Shown here: positions 47,133-56,733 of the stretch, in pieces
How positions within the stretch are numbered: position 1 is the first letter of the stretch
Layout of the letters: every line of letters begins with the position of its first letter
From: Pseudorasbora parva
Taxonomy: Eukaryota > Chordata > Actinopteri > Cypriniformes > Gobionidae
DNA: 64,000 nucleotides
Direction: 5' to 3'
NCBI RefSeq assembly: GCF_024679245.1
Contig: NC_090191.1
Span: forward strand, 42,363,024 to 42,427,023
Program-made: the position numbers and the translations under genes
Notes under the pieces: model-generated
Database searches by the model: none
The model's input: only the letters and a program-made list of their open reading frames with translations
Told to the model about the DNA's origin: nothing

Positions 47133-47211
47133 ATGACGGCCCTCTGGATTCTGTCTGTTTTTGGGCTGATGTGTCAGATGTCCATCACAGCGTCCCTTCA
47201 CTGGAGGAGAG
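47133..47211 (+). CDS. fam180a: Fam180a, coding exon 1 (signal peptide)
   Basis: ATG at 47133 with A at -3 encodes MTALWILSVFGLMCQMSITA then SLHWRR. It is a hydrophobic signal peptide with likely cleavage after ITA or nearby, so the product should enter the secretory pathway. The exon ends after one extra base at AGAG/gtacat (47211/47212), phase 1, which matches the phase of the 58.8-kb exon. Joined to the other two exons it gives 168 residues, close to my recollection of about 173 for human FAM180A, whose first exon also ends in an HRWSRA-like stretch comparable with HWRRA here. FAM180A function is unknown. The ATG is chosen because the upstream frame is only translated CT repeat. Intron 1 (47212-58786) is 11.6 kb and full of repeats. 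Confidence 0.85.
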
Positions 47212-47230
47212 GTACATCCGTTATATATCC

Positions 47231-48000
47231 GTTATACAGTACAGGCCAAACATTTGGACACATTACTATTTTGAAAGAAGTTTCTTCTGCTCATCAAGCC
47301 TGCATTTATTTGATCAAAAATACAGAAACAAATGTAATATTGTGATATATTATTACAATTTAAAATGTAGTGTATTCTCCTTTAAATGCTGATGTATTTG
47401 TGTGCTCAGAGCTGAATGTTCAGGATGGTTCCTCCAGTCTTCAGTGATCATGATCCTTCAGAAATCATTCTCAGATGAGGATTCATTACGAGTGTTGGAC
47501 ACAGAGCTGATGATTAATATATCTGAGGAGTAAAAGATTTAAAAGAACTGCATTTATTCAGAATAAAACATATTCAAATGACATAAATCTCCTTTACTGT
47601 CAATTTGTATCAATTTAACAAATCCTTGCTAAATAAAATTATTGATTTATTTGAAAAAAAGAAGGAAAAAAAAGACTGACCAGTAGTGTATATTGTTGTT
47701 ACAAATTTCTATTTTTAAAACATTTGCTTCTTTCTTAAATTTTAATTTTTTTGACTTTATTCATCTTAGTATTATAAAAAAAACTATAACAGGTTATGAG
47801 CATATATTAATCATCAGCTCTGTGTCGGGCACTCCTAATGAATCCTCATCTGAGAATGATTTCTGAAGGATCATGATCACTGAAGACTGGAGGAACCATC
47901 CTGAACATTCAGCTCTGAGCACACAAATACATCAGCATTTAAAGGAGAATACACTGAAAACCAATTATTTTAAATTGTAATAATATATCACAATATTCAG
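47231..48000. mobile_element. Inverted-repeat element with arms of about 190 bp in fam180a intron 1
   Basis: The left arm (about 47338-47522) and right arm (about 47805-47996) are reverse complements with few mismatches; both contain TTTAAATGCTGATGTATTTG, CTGAATGTTCAGGATGG and GATCATGATCCTTCAGAAAT. About 280 bp of AT-rich sequence separates them. Related but weaker text (TCATCAAG, TTATTTGAT, GATCCTTCA) occurs at 53720-53965 and 55210-55490. Confidence 0.88.
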
Positions 48001-48187
48001 TTTTTTCTGTATTTTTGATATTTTTTAAATATAGAGATGCGTTCTGTTTTAATGTACTCAGTGTAACGTTACTTAAAATAAAAAGTTTAATAAACAGGTT
48101 TGAGGCTCTTCATTTCTTTTTAATTACCCACTTATGTTCACTGTTCTTTTTTATAAATACTTAGTATTTGTATTAAATCTATACTCA
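48001..48187. other. AT-rich intron sequence
   Basis: No feature recognised. Confidence 0.4.
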
Positions 48188-49331
48188 TTTGAGTTGAATC
48201 GAAAATCGAATCGAGAATCGAAATCGAATCGATTTGAGGGTTTGTGAATCGAAATTGAATTGGTTTGAGGGTTTGTGAATCGAAATTGAATCGGTTTGAG
48301 GGTTTGTGAATCGAGAATCGAAATCGAATCGATTTGAGGGTTTGTGAATCGAAATTGAATCGGTTTGAGGGTTTGCGAATCGAAATCGAATCGGTTTGAG
48401 GGTTTGTGAATCGAAATTGAATCGGTTTGAGGGTTTGTGAATCGAAATCGAATCGGTTTGAGGGTTTGTGAATCGAAATCGAATCGATTTGAGGGTTTGT
48501 GAATCGAAATTGAATCGGTTTGAGGGTTTGTGAATCGAAATCGAATCGGTTTGAGGGTTTGTGAATCGAAATCGAATCGGTTTGAGGGTTTGTGAATCGA
48601 AATCGAATCGATTTGAGGGTTTGTGAATCGAAATTGAATCGGTTTGAGGGCTTGTGAATCGAAATTGAATCGGTTTGAGGGTTTGTGAATCGAAATTGAA
48701 TCGGTTTGAGGGCTTGTGAATCAAGAATCGAAATCGAATCGGTTTGAGGGTTTGTGAATCGAAATTGAATCGGTTTGAGGGCTTGTGAATCGAGAATCGA
48801 AATCGAATCGGTTTGAGGGTTTGTGAATCGAAATTGAATCGGTTTGAGGGTTTGTGAATCGAAATTGAATCGGTTTGAGGGTTTGCGAATCGAAATTGAA
48901 TCGGTTTGAGGGTTTGTGAATCGAAATTGAATCGGTTTGAGGGTTTGTGAATCGAAATCGAATCGGTTTGAGGGTTTGTGAATCGAAATCGAATCGATTT
49001 GAGGGTTTGTGAATCGAAATTGAATCGGTTTGAGGGTTTGTGAATCGAAATCGAAATCAAATCGGTTTGAGGGTTTGTGAATCGAAATTGAATCGGTTTG
49101 AGGGTTTGTGAATCGAAATTGAATCGGTTTGAGGGTTTGTGAATCAAAATTGAATCGATTTGAGGGTTTGTGAATCGAAATTGAATCGGTTTGAGGGTTT
49201 GTGAATCGAAATTCAATCGGTTTGAGGGTTTGTGAATCGAAATTAAATCGGTTTGAGGGCTTGTGAATCGAGAATCGAAATCGAATCGGTTTGAGGGTTT
49301 GTGAATCGAAATCGAATCGAATTGGGACATC
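48188..49331. repeat. 31-bp satellite, about 37 units
   Basis: Unit GAATCGAAATTGAATCGG then TTTGAGGGTTTGT, with C/T and G/A alternatives (AAATCGAATCGATT). Occasional longer units carry GAATCGAGAATCGAAATCGA. On the minus strand the unit has no stop in any frame. Three units (93 bp) form a 31-residue cycle and a 381-codon open frame (IHKPSNRFNFDSQTLKPI...), an artefact. Confidence 0.97.
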
Positions 49332-49638
49332 TGAGTCGATACCCAGCCCTACTTATTAGGCATAATCGGCTGAAGAACGTGCATGTAAACGCCCCCAATG
49401 ATAGCCTACTAAAATAACGCAGGTTTCCCCAGAAGCTTCAGTTTCTGACCTCCAGACGTGGTGAATGATGGATAGTTTGTGTCTGTTGTGTGTGGGATCA
49501 TGTGACGTGCTAATCGTGTGAGATTGGTGACCTTGGGCTTTTACGGTTATATCTATGGAGTCCAGCGAGGGCCCAGATGACGGGAACCGATAGTGTCACG
49601 CCGGTGGCTCCACATCTCCGTTTATCTGCAGAGACATG
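49332..49638. other. Intron sequence, no feature recognised
   Basis: Balanced composition, no repeat or exon recognised. Confidence 0.4.
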
Positions 49639-49883
49639 CACTGCAAAAAAAATGCTTTCTTACTCAGTATTTTTGTCTTGTTTCTCGTCCAAACATCTAA
49701 AAATTCTTAAAACAAGAAGTATTTACTAGACAAACAAAAGTAATTGTCTTGTTTTGGGGAAAAATAACAAAAAATTGAGAGTTTTTACTTAAAATAAGCT
49801 CAATAATCTGCCAGAGGGGTGAGAAATATAATCTTAAAACAACATTATTTTACTCGCCCCATTGGCAGATTATTGAGCTTATT

Positions 49884-50552
49884 TTAAAGGTGCACTATGC
49901 AGTATTTCAGTAAAATATCCAAAAACCACTAGGCCAGTGTTATATATTTTGTTCAGTTGAGTTCTTATAATATCCCAGATGTTTCCAACTATGTGTAAAT
50001 TGTGAGAAAATTGCTATTTTAACTGCGGACCGGGACGTGTCAGCGTAGCGTTTGAGGGAGTCGCCTCTCAATCGCGTCATATCTGCGCTACCCTCGGTTT
50101 CGGGTTTTATTTGGCAGGAGCGCTTTACTCTTAGCAGTGTGAACAAGTGAACGCACGGAGTAACGTCATAACATCATTTTAAACATATCTAATATGATAA
50201 ACAGAGCTGCTTTACCTTATACTCATAACCGGAAAAGCGGAAGTGCGTGCGCCCGGCGACTGTGTCCCGTCCCGTCATAATAAAAGTCCCATTTCTCATA
50301 AGGCGTGTGTGTGTGTAACAATCTCTCCAGCGGCCGTGCTCAGCTCCACAACACTCGATCCTGCTCTGCTTTACACTACGTTAATAACCGCATCCATGAA
50401 CATGATTTCTGCCCGAGTCCTATTTTCCACCGGCTGTGAGGTGAAGACCACATGTCCCAAGATGCTGCGCTCACACTTGGTGTCATCAAACTACGCCTTT
50501 GTTTTGAATAGATGCCCTCCAGTGGACGGAAAGTTGCATAGAGCACCTTTAA
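49884..50552. mobile_element. TTAA element with AGGTGCACTATGCA ends, inserted in the MITE
   Basis: TTAA at 49884-49887 and 50549-50552. Left end AGGTGCACTATGCAG, right end (opposite strand) AGGTGCTCTATGCAAC. The interior is shared with the inverted copy at 29183-29395. No transposase; non-autonomous. Confidence 0.82.
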
Positions 50553-51042
50553 AGGTGCCATGTGTAAAAATTGAGGTAAAAATATTCAATAAATGACCTA
50601 CACGCATCAAAAGAATGAGAAGAAATAAGGGCGATGATGTCATTAAAAAAATGTCAAGTTATAGTGCTGCAGAGATATCAACCGTAATTAGCAGTAGCGT
50701 TACTAGCCCCGGCCGACAGGTGTCGTAATACCAGTCTCGGCCATGGGAGGCGGTATGCGGCCAACATAACCACCAGCCGACCTGGCGTACCTGAACCTGA
50801 TGTCAATCGTGTGGAGAGTACAGCCCACTACTTCAGTTCAGTTCAGGGAAGAGAGCGGACGGATGGCCGAAGCCCTTGGCCCCTTAAATGTATCTGATAT
50901 GATAAAAAGAGCTGCTTTACCTGACCGGAAAAAGCGGAAGTGCGCGCGACTGTGTCCCGTCCCGTCATAATAAAAGTCCCAGTACGAGCCGTTTAGAACA
51001 GGCGCCCTCCAGTGGACGAAAAGTTGCATAGTGCACCTTTAA
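50549..51042. mobile_element. Second TTAA element sharing a junction with the first
   Basis: From TTAA at 50549-50552, left end AGGTGCCATGTGTAAAAATT. Right end (opposite strand from 51038) AGGTGCACTATGCAAC, then TTAA at 51039-51042. Parts such as AAAGCGGAAGTGCG and GTGTCCCGTCCCGTCATAAT occur in both this and the preceding element, so the two are relatives in tandem. Confidence 0.75.
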
Positions 51043-51192
51043 GCAAAAACTCTCTTAATTTTGAGTTATTTTTTCCCAAAACAAGACAATAATTTTGGCT
51101 TGTGTAGTAAATGTTTATTAATTTAATTTTCGTATATATTTAGGCTAGAAACAAGACAAAAATACTAAGTTAGAAATGCATTTTTTGCAGTG

Positions 51193-51469
51193 TGCCATTA
51201 GATTCCTCCACAAGCTGAGCTCTGTCCTATGGCAGCAGGCTGAGCCGCGGGGTTTGTGTTTGGGCTGAAAGTCAAGCGTCTATAGAAGTGTTTGTGGGAT
51301 TAGATGAGCCGTAGCAGACAGAGATGTTCAGCTACCCGAGGGGAGTTTCAGCTCACGGGTCCTTTAATCAAAACAAAGTGCTAATGACACACACTCTGAG
51401 CGTTTTACTGGAGGTTTACTGATGAACAAATAAAGGATGTTCACTGGCTCTGAAGTCACAGCGAACAAA
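51193..51469. other. Intron sequence, no feature recognised
   Basis: No repeat or exon recognised. Confidence 0.4.
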
Positions 51470-51602
51470 AAACATTAAGTTATTCTGTGAACATTTAAAA
51501 TGTCAATTTAAGGCAACGTTCCGTTTTATAGTTCTTCAAACATTATGGGAACATTACTTTAGAATGTTCACTGAACGTTCCAAAACAAGTTTACATTTTA
51601 AA
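51470..51602. repeat. Diverged AACGTT-type element fragment
   Basis: AACATTAAGTTATTCTGTGA, CAACGTTCCGTTTTATAG, CACTGAACGTTCCAAAAC: same style and partly the same text as the flanks of the single unit at 35820-36150. Confidence 0.55.
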
Positions 51603-51606
51603 GGGC

Positions 51607-51785
51607 CAGAACACACACATTCACACACCAGTCTCGTGTTCATCTTGAGTATCTATAGAGTCGTGTTGATCCTTCATATCTCACAAGAGTCTTTAGTTTA
51701 TCATATTTATAAAAGACAGAGACACTGAACCGATTCTTTCTGAAAACAGCCGAGTCCATGGAGGCGTGCAGTGGGCGGAGCTAAA
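51607..51785 (+). mobile_element. Left part of a third, diverged copy of the 10.5-kb-type TTAA element
   Basis: Phrases TCATCTTGAGTATCTATAGA, TCCTTCATATCTCACAAGAG, TCTTTAGTTTATCATATTTA, GTGGGCGGAGCTAAAGA match 10505-10660 with mutations. Its right part resumes at about 52795. Confidence 0.8.
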
Positions 51786-51867
<82 letters not shown>

Positions 51868-51972
51868 GTGTTTCCATGTTTTTTGGGGACTTTCCATAGG
51901 CGTAATGGATTTCATACTGTACAAACTGTACATCCTATCCCCTTACACTGCCCCTGCCCCTAAACCTACCCA

Positions 51973-52037
<65 letters not shown>

Positions 52038-52052
52038 CCCTAAACCTACCCA

Positions 52053-52087
<35 letters not shown>

Positions 52088-52102
52088 CCCTAAACCTACC
52101 CA

Positions 52103-52155
<53 letters not shown>

Positions 52156-52347
52156 CCCTAAACCTACCCATCACAGGAAACATTTTGCATTTTTACTTTC
52201 TTAAAAAACTCCTTCTGTGTGATTTATAAGATGTTTTCCTCATGGGGACCAAAAAATGTCCCCACAAGGACAAGGATTTCGGATATAGCCATCTTTGTGG
52301 GGACATTTTGTCCCCATAACGTAGGGATTACCAGGCCCCACACACAC
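51786..52347 (+). repeat. (CA)n arrays interleaved with a GGGGACATTTTG-type dispersed repeat
   Basis: (CA)n, then TTTCCATAGGCGTAATGG, ACTGTACAAACTGTACATCC. CCCCTAAACCTACCCATCAC plus (CA)n is then repeated four times, followed by ACATTTTGCATTTTTACTTT, CTCATGGGGACC and TGTGGGGACATTTTGTCCCC. It is a common teleost repeat whose CCCTAAACCTACCC-CA part has expanded into a minisatellite. Inverted copies lie at 53996-54735. Confidence 0.9.
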
Positions 52348-52637
52348 ACACACACACAAACAGATCATGGCATTACCACTGGATAACTTCTCGATTCACT
52401 ATACGATAGGTGTTGTTCACATTATATGCACTTACGTGCCAATGCCAACAAAACACACACATTTGCTGCAGTTTCACTCACCGCCTGTGGTTTTCACTCA
52501 TGACTGGGAACAAACACACACGCACACACACACTCGCAGAACTCCGGAAACACAAACTGCATCCACTCTTCCCTTAACGCTGGGTTATTTGGGAAGCTGA
52601 ACAAGGTGATATTTCCCTCACACCAGAAACACACACA

Positions 52638-52672
<35 letters not shown>

Positions 52673-52794
52673 CTTTACTGGGATTGTTGATCTTGTGTCT
52701 AAACGCACAATGCCAGCACCGCCACCGACCCCCGTAACCCGAACGAAGTTCGTTGGTGTGTGTGTGTTTGTGTGTGTGTGCGTGCGTGCGTGCG
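52348..52794. other. Interior of the third TTAA-element copy with short CA runs
   Basis: CA-rich sequence with no gene. Minus-strand frames here are low-complexity. Likely the diverged interior of the element whose ends are at 51607 and 52985. Confidence 0.4.
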
Positions 52795-52985
52795 CTCATC
52801 CGGGAGAAGTGCCCATATAAGGAGTTCCGCCCTATATGATGTCATACAGGGCCATACTCGGAAAAACCCTTCCCGAAACTTGTTTGAATCCTGAAGGAGT
52901 GTATTCAACACAGAAATACTCTGTCATACGTCCAACTCGTGTTTTGAAATGTTGTTCATGTTTATCTTGAGAATCAACTCTAAGA
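52795..52985 (+). mobile_element. Right part of the third, diverged TTAA-element copy
   Basis: CCGGGAGAAGTGCCCATATA, CCATACTCGGAAAAACCC, CCCGAAACTTGTTTGAAT, ACACAGAAATACTCTGTC correspond to 11430-11590 of copy 1. Confidence 0.78.
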
Positions 52986-53480
52986 GCCCTATCCTGCACC
53001 CAGCGCAATTGACTTTGTACACCGACGCATGTGTCATTCCTATTTTGCACCCGCGCAAAGCGCGCTTTTCCCTCCACAGAAGCACGTCGCTAAACTAGTG
53101 AATGAACTTGCGCTCCCTGGGCGGTTCAGTGCAAAAAAGGAGGCGTGTTCCGGCGCAAACAATCCCTGGAGCTATTCTGCTGTTCCATTAAACAGATGCA
53201 CCACTGACCAGAATAAACCCAGTCTAAAGTCAGCGGCGCGTTGCGCGTTGTTCATTATGCTATTTTAAGGGCGAATGCTTGACCATAATGTATAGCGTGC
53301 ACAACGCGCATACACTCTGCTCATGTAATCTACACAGATGCAAGAGTTATTTTTGCAAATCATAAATTGTTACACTAAAAAAAATATTAACACGAGATGA
53401 CGGAAATCATTGTGGTGTGCCACGAAGATGTGAAAAATAGGCATAAATCTAGCGTACAAATTATTCAGGCTAATTGTAGT
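52986..53480. mobile_element. CCCTATCCTGCACCCAGCGC-type dispersed element
   Basis: GAGCCCTATCCTGCACCCAG with a GCGCAAAGCGCG-rich interior is recognisable text of a common teleost repeat. No transposase. The right border is uncertain. Confidence 0.5.
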
Positions 53481-53719
53481 AATTAAGGATCAGACCTGTT
53501 TGCCCAATAGTGGCAAGACATATATGAATATAAGGACATCTGACACATTGGTTTGTCCGTCAAGAACCAGGAAAAAAATCGACTGAAAAACTGAAAAAAC
53601 TGAAACGCTGAAAAATTGTGGCTATTTCCTCCCACGCCTTTAACCGACGCTATTTTGGGTGTGTTTCTCCCATCCCCATACAACACAACTTCTCTGTCAA
53701 ATACTGTTATAATGAAAGA
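53481..53719. other. Intron sequence, no feature recognised
   Basis: No feature recognised. Confidence 0.35.
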
Positions 53720-53965
53720 GTCTCTTAGTCTTCTGGTCATCAAGGCTGCGTTTATTTGATAAAAAATACAGTAAAATAGTGAAATATTATTATAATGTAA
53801 ATCATCAGTTCTCTATGTGAATATATAGTAAAGTGTAATTTATTCCTGTGATCAAAGCTGAGTTTATCATCATTACTCCAGTCGTCAGTGTCACATGATC
53901 CTTCACTAATCACTCTCATGAGGATCTGATGATCAACACACACTTATGATTATCATTATCGGAGT
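53720..53965. repeat. Fragment related to the 47.3-kb inverted-repeat element
   Basis: TCATCAAGGCTGCGTTTATT, GATAAAAAATACAGTAAAAT, CACATGATCCTTCACTAATC. Same style as the arms at 47.3-48.0 kb but diverged. Confidence 0.6.
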
Positions 53966-53995
53966 TGAAAACAGTTGTGCTACTGGATAATATAC

Positions 53996-54194
53996 TGTGT
54001 GTGTGTGTGTGGCCTGGTAATCCCTGCGTTAAAGGGACAAAATGTCCCCACAAATATGGCAATATCCGAAATCCTTGTCCTTGTGGGGACATTTTTAGGT
54101 CCCCATGAGGAAAACATCTTATAAATCACACAGGAGGAGTTTTTTTGAGAAAGTAAAAATGCAGAATGTTTCCTGTGATGGGTAGGTTTAGGGG

Positions 54195-54250
<56 letters not shown>

Positions 54251-54270
54251 TGGGTAGGTTGGTTTAGGGG

Positions 54271-54305
<35 letters not shown>

Positions 54306-54658
54306 CCTGTTTATGTGGTTTATGAGGACACAAATTTGTATAACTACATGGGTATTACACTATAAATGTGGTTTATGAGGACATATCAAATGTCCTCATA
54401 ATTCAAATGGCCTTAAAAACACTAAATGATGTTTTTTTGAGAAAGTAAAAATGCAGAATGTTTGCTGTGATGGGTAGGTTTAGGGGCAGTGTATGTGTGT
54501 GTGTGTGTGTGATGGGTAGGTTTAGGGGCAGTGTAAGGGGATAGAAAATACGGTTTGTACAGTATAAAAACCATTACGCCTATGGAGAGTCCCTGTAAAC
54601 CACATAGACCAACATGTGTGTGTGTGTGTGTGTGTGTGATGGGTAGGTTGGTTTAGGG

Positions 54659-54734
<76 letters not shown>

Positions 54735-54735
54735 C
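53996..54735 (-). repeat. Two inverted copies of the GGGGACATTTTG / GGTAGGTTTAGGGG repeat with (GT)n
   Basis: GCCTGGTAATCCCTGCGTTA, AAATGTCCCCACAAATATGG, TGATGGGTAGGTTTAGGGG followed by GT arrays. A second version starts near 54303 (TATGTGGTTTATGAGGACA, ATGTCCTCATAATTC) with GGATAGAAAATACGGTTTGT near 54539. Complement of 51865-52347. Confidence 0.88.
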
Positions 54736-55027
54736 TTTGTGTATTTTTATATTTGAAGACTTATACTAACCCCTTTGCCTTTTATCTCTTAATATCTAAC
54801 AGAGGCACCTTAAGTCCTTAGAGAAACAGAACACACAGTGTTTGTGAGATTTTAAAGGGTGAAGTTTGTGAAGGGTGACCGACACACATCTGCAGCTGAT
54901 CGCTCCAAACAGATGTGGAATGCCTGTGATGTCCGCGACATCCTGAGCTAATCAAACATGTGACCCTTCAGCTTCCAACTAGTTTTCGGTCTAAGATGGT
55001 TATTTCCAACTGTTTCCCTCGTCTAGA
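54736..55027. other. Intron sequence
   Basis: No exon or repeat recognised. Confidence 0.4.
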
Positions 55028-56016
55028 TTAAAGGGATAGCTCACCCAAAAATGAGAGTGTGATATTTATCTGCTGACCCCTGGTGTGTCCAACATGTAGG
55101 TGTGTGTGTTTCTACAGGAGAACACAAATGAAGATTTTTTTTTAACTCAACCGTTGCTTATGGTGCTGCTTCATTTTTGTGGAAACAACCATACCATTCT
55201 AGAAAAATTATTACTTTTATTTATCAGACATGCATTAAATTGATCACAAGTGATATTTTTAATATACAAAAGATAATAATTTATTTAATAAATGCAAATA
55301 ATTGCTGTCCATTGAACTTTCTATCCATCAAAGAATCCTGACAAATAAAATGTGGGCCTATCATGGTTTCCACATTTTTTTGGATAATAATCATAAATGT
55401 TTCTTGATTATAAAATCTTCATATGAGAATGATTAGTGAAGGATCATGTGACACTGAAGTCTGGAGTAATGATGATAAAGTCAGCGTTCAGTTTCCATGT
55501 AAATACTCTTGCCCGTGACTTTAAGAGGCGCGCTATCAACCGAGTTTACTGTCAACTTGCCCACCGCCGCGCATGTAACGCCGGTTCGAATCCCGCTCGG
55601 AGCGGGTTGACTAGGATCCGTGAGACCCAGTTAAAGTACGGGGGACGAAAATACATTTTATTAAAAGTAATCTACGCCCATGGCGTTCCAGGCTGTTGGA
55701 TATAGCGTTATATTTGAGGTAAAAAATGATATAAATACGGCTCGATTTCTTACACAAACTGATGGTTTTGTGTCTTAAGACATCAGTGTGTCGTCATGAG
55801 CCACAGGGCTCTTTGTGCATGTTGTCTAAGCATGTTTCTCTTGCTCTCATAGAATTGTTGCCCATTCACATCATTATATGACCGACACACAGCAACGGCT
55901 GAGTTAAAATCTTCATGTGTGTTCTACTGTAGAAACACACACACCTGCATGTTGGACGCGCTGGGGGTCAGCAGATAAACATCACATTATCACGTTTGGG
56001 TGAGCTATCCCTTTAA
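55028..56016. mobile_element. TTAA element with AGGGATAGCTCACCCAAA termini
   Basis: TTAA at 55028-55031 and 56013-56016. AGGGATAGCTCACCCAAA is identical on both ends (left strand from 55032; opposite strand from 56012), followed by ATTTATCTGCTGACCCC / GGGGGTCAGCAGATAAAC as subterminal repeats. The interior includes a fragment like the 47-kb element and a tRNA-like B-box. Sister element at 58992-59522. Confidence 0.88.
55576..55604 (+). other. tRNA-like B-box segment (pol III promoter relic)
   Basis: GCCGGTTCGAATCCCGCTCG contains the consensus B box GGTTCGAATCC (55579-55589), preceded by GGCGCGCTATCAACCG, which could be a weak anticodon-side remnant. No complete cloverleaf could be drawn. Probably a SINE or tRNA pseudogene fragment carried by the surrounding TTAA element. 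Confidence 0.35.
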
Positions 56017-56329
56017 CTAGTTAACTTGACTAATTGGTTGTTGAATGACTAAATCAAATATATCACCTTGCTCTGCATTATTCGTGCGCGATTGCTTTCT
56101 GCAACAGTGCGTCACAGATGTGGCTCCATCAGATCCGTGTCTTTCGTCTGCAGGCCTGTAATGCAGATGTTAAACACAGCTGTCATGATGGAAAGAGACC
56201 AATATCTCAAAGCGACAGGCGCTGCGCTGTCAGTCATCCGCTGACATGCTCACGGACAGCCAATCACACGCAGACGTGCAGCTGCTTAACACATGTGCTG
56301 CCAAAACATGTCAGTGTGTTCACAGGCCG
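56017..56329. other. Intron sequence
   Basis: No exon or repeat recognised. Confidence 0.35.
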
Positions 56330-56600
56330 CTGGAGTGCCTTGAAACGCACAGCATTATTCAATGTGTTGACGTAATTTCCACTGAAACAGAAAGACCGTG
56401 CCAGGCATATTAAACAGCTCCTCCCCCTTTTTTTTAAAATGGCCAATAGCATTTAATTTATATCACAGCTGCAGTTTCCTCCTAATCTGTAACTGATTCT
56501 CAAACTGTTTCTCCTCCTTATCTCCTACATATCGCTTTAAAATATAATTCTGTGCAGAATTCAGACGTGTGTGATACGTTTTCTGGCCTGTCATGACTCT
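56330..56600 (+). repeat. Fragment of the CCACTGAAGTGCC-type element (partial tandem copy)
   Basis: TGGAGTGCCTTGAAACGCAC, GTTGACGTAATTTCCACTGA, GGCCAATAGCATTTAA, TTATCTCCTACATATCGCTT parallel 56747-57010, about 415 bp further right. This is an older or duplicated copy. Confidence 0.75.
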
Positions 56601-56733
56601 GATCGTTTAACGTTCAAAACGTTAGCACAGAAAACATAATTTATACATATCGTTCATGTGGTGTATTCTCCTGAAACATTTCAGTTTTAGCCTACCTGGC
56701 CTAATTTTATTTATTTTTATTAATGTTACTACA

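Larger units (their letters stand above)
49639..51192. mobile_element. CACTGC fold-back MITE split by TTAA elements
   Basis: The left arm and palindrome centre (49639-49883: CACTGCAAAAAAAATGC ... CCATTGGCAGATTATTGAGC) and the right arm (51043-51192: GCAAAAACTCTCTTAATTTT ... AAAAATACTAAGTTAGAAAT) belong to one copy. Intact siblings read CTTATTTTAAGCAAAAACTC at this point, giving the empty site. Confidence 0.9.

Noticed and set aside
48185..49330. 381-codon minus-strand open frame
   Set aside because: Entirely a 31-bp satellite read through three frames; no gene-like features.
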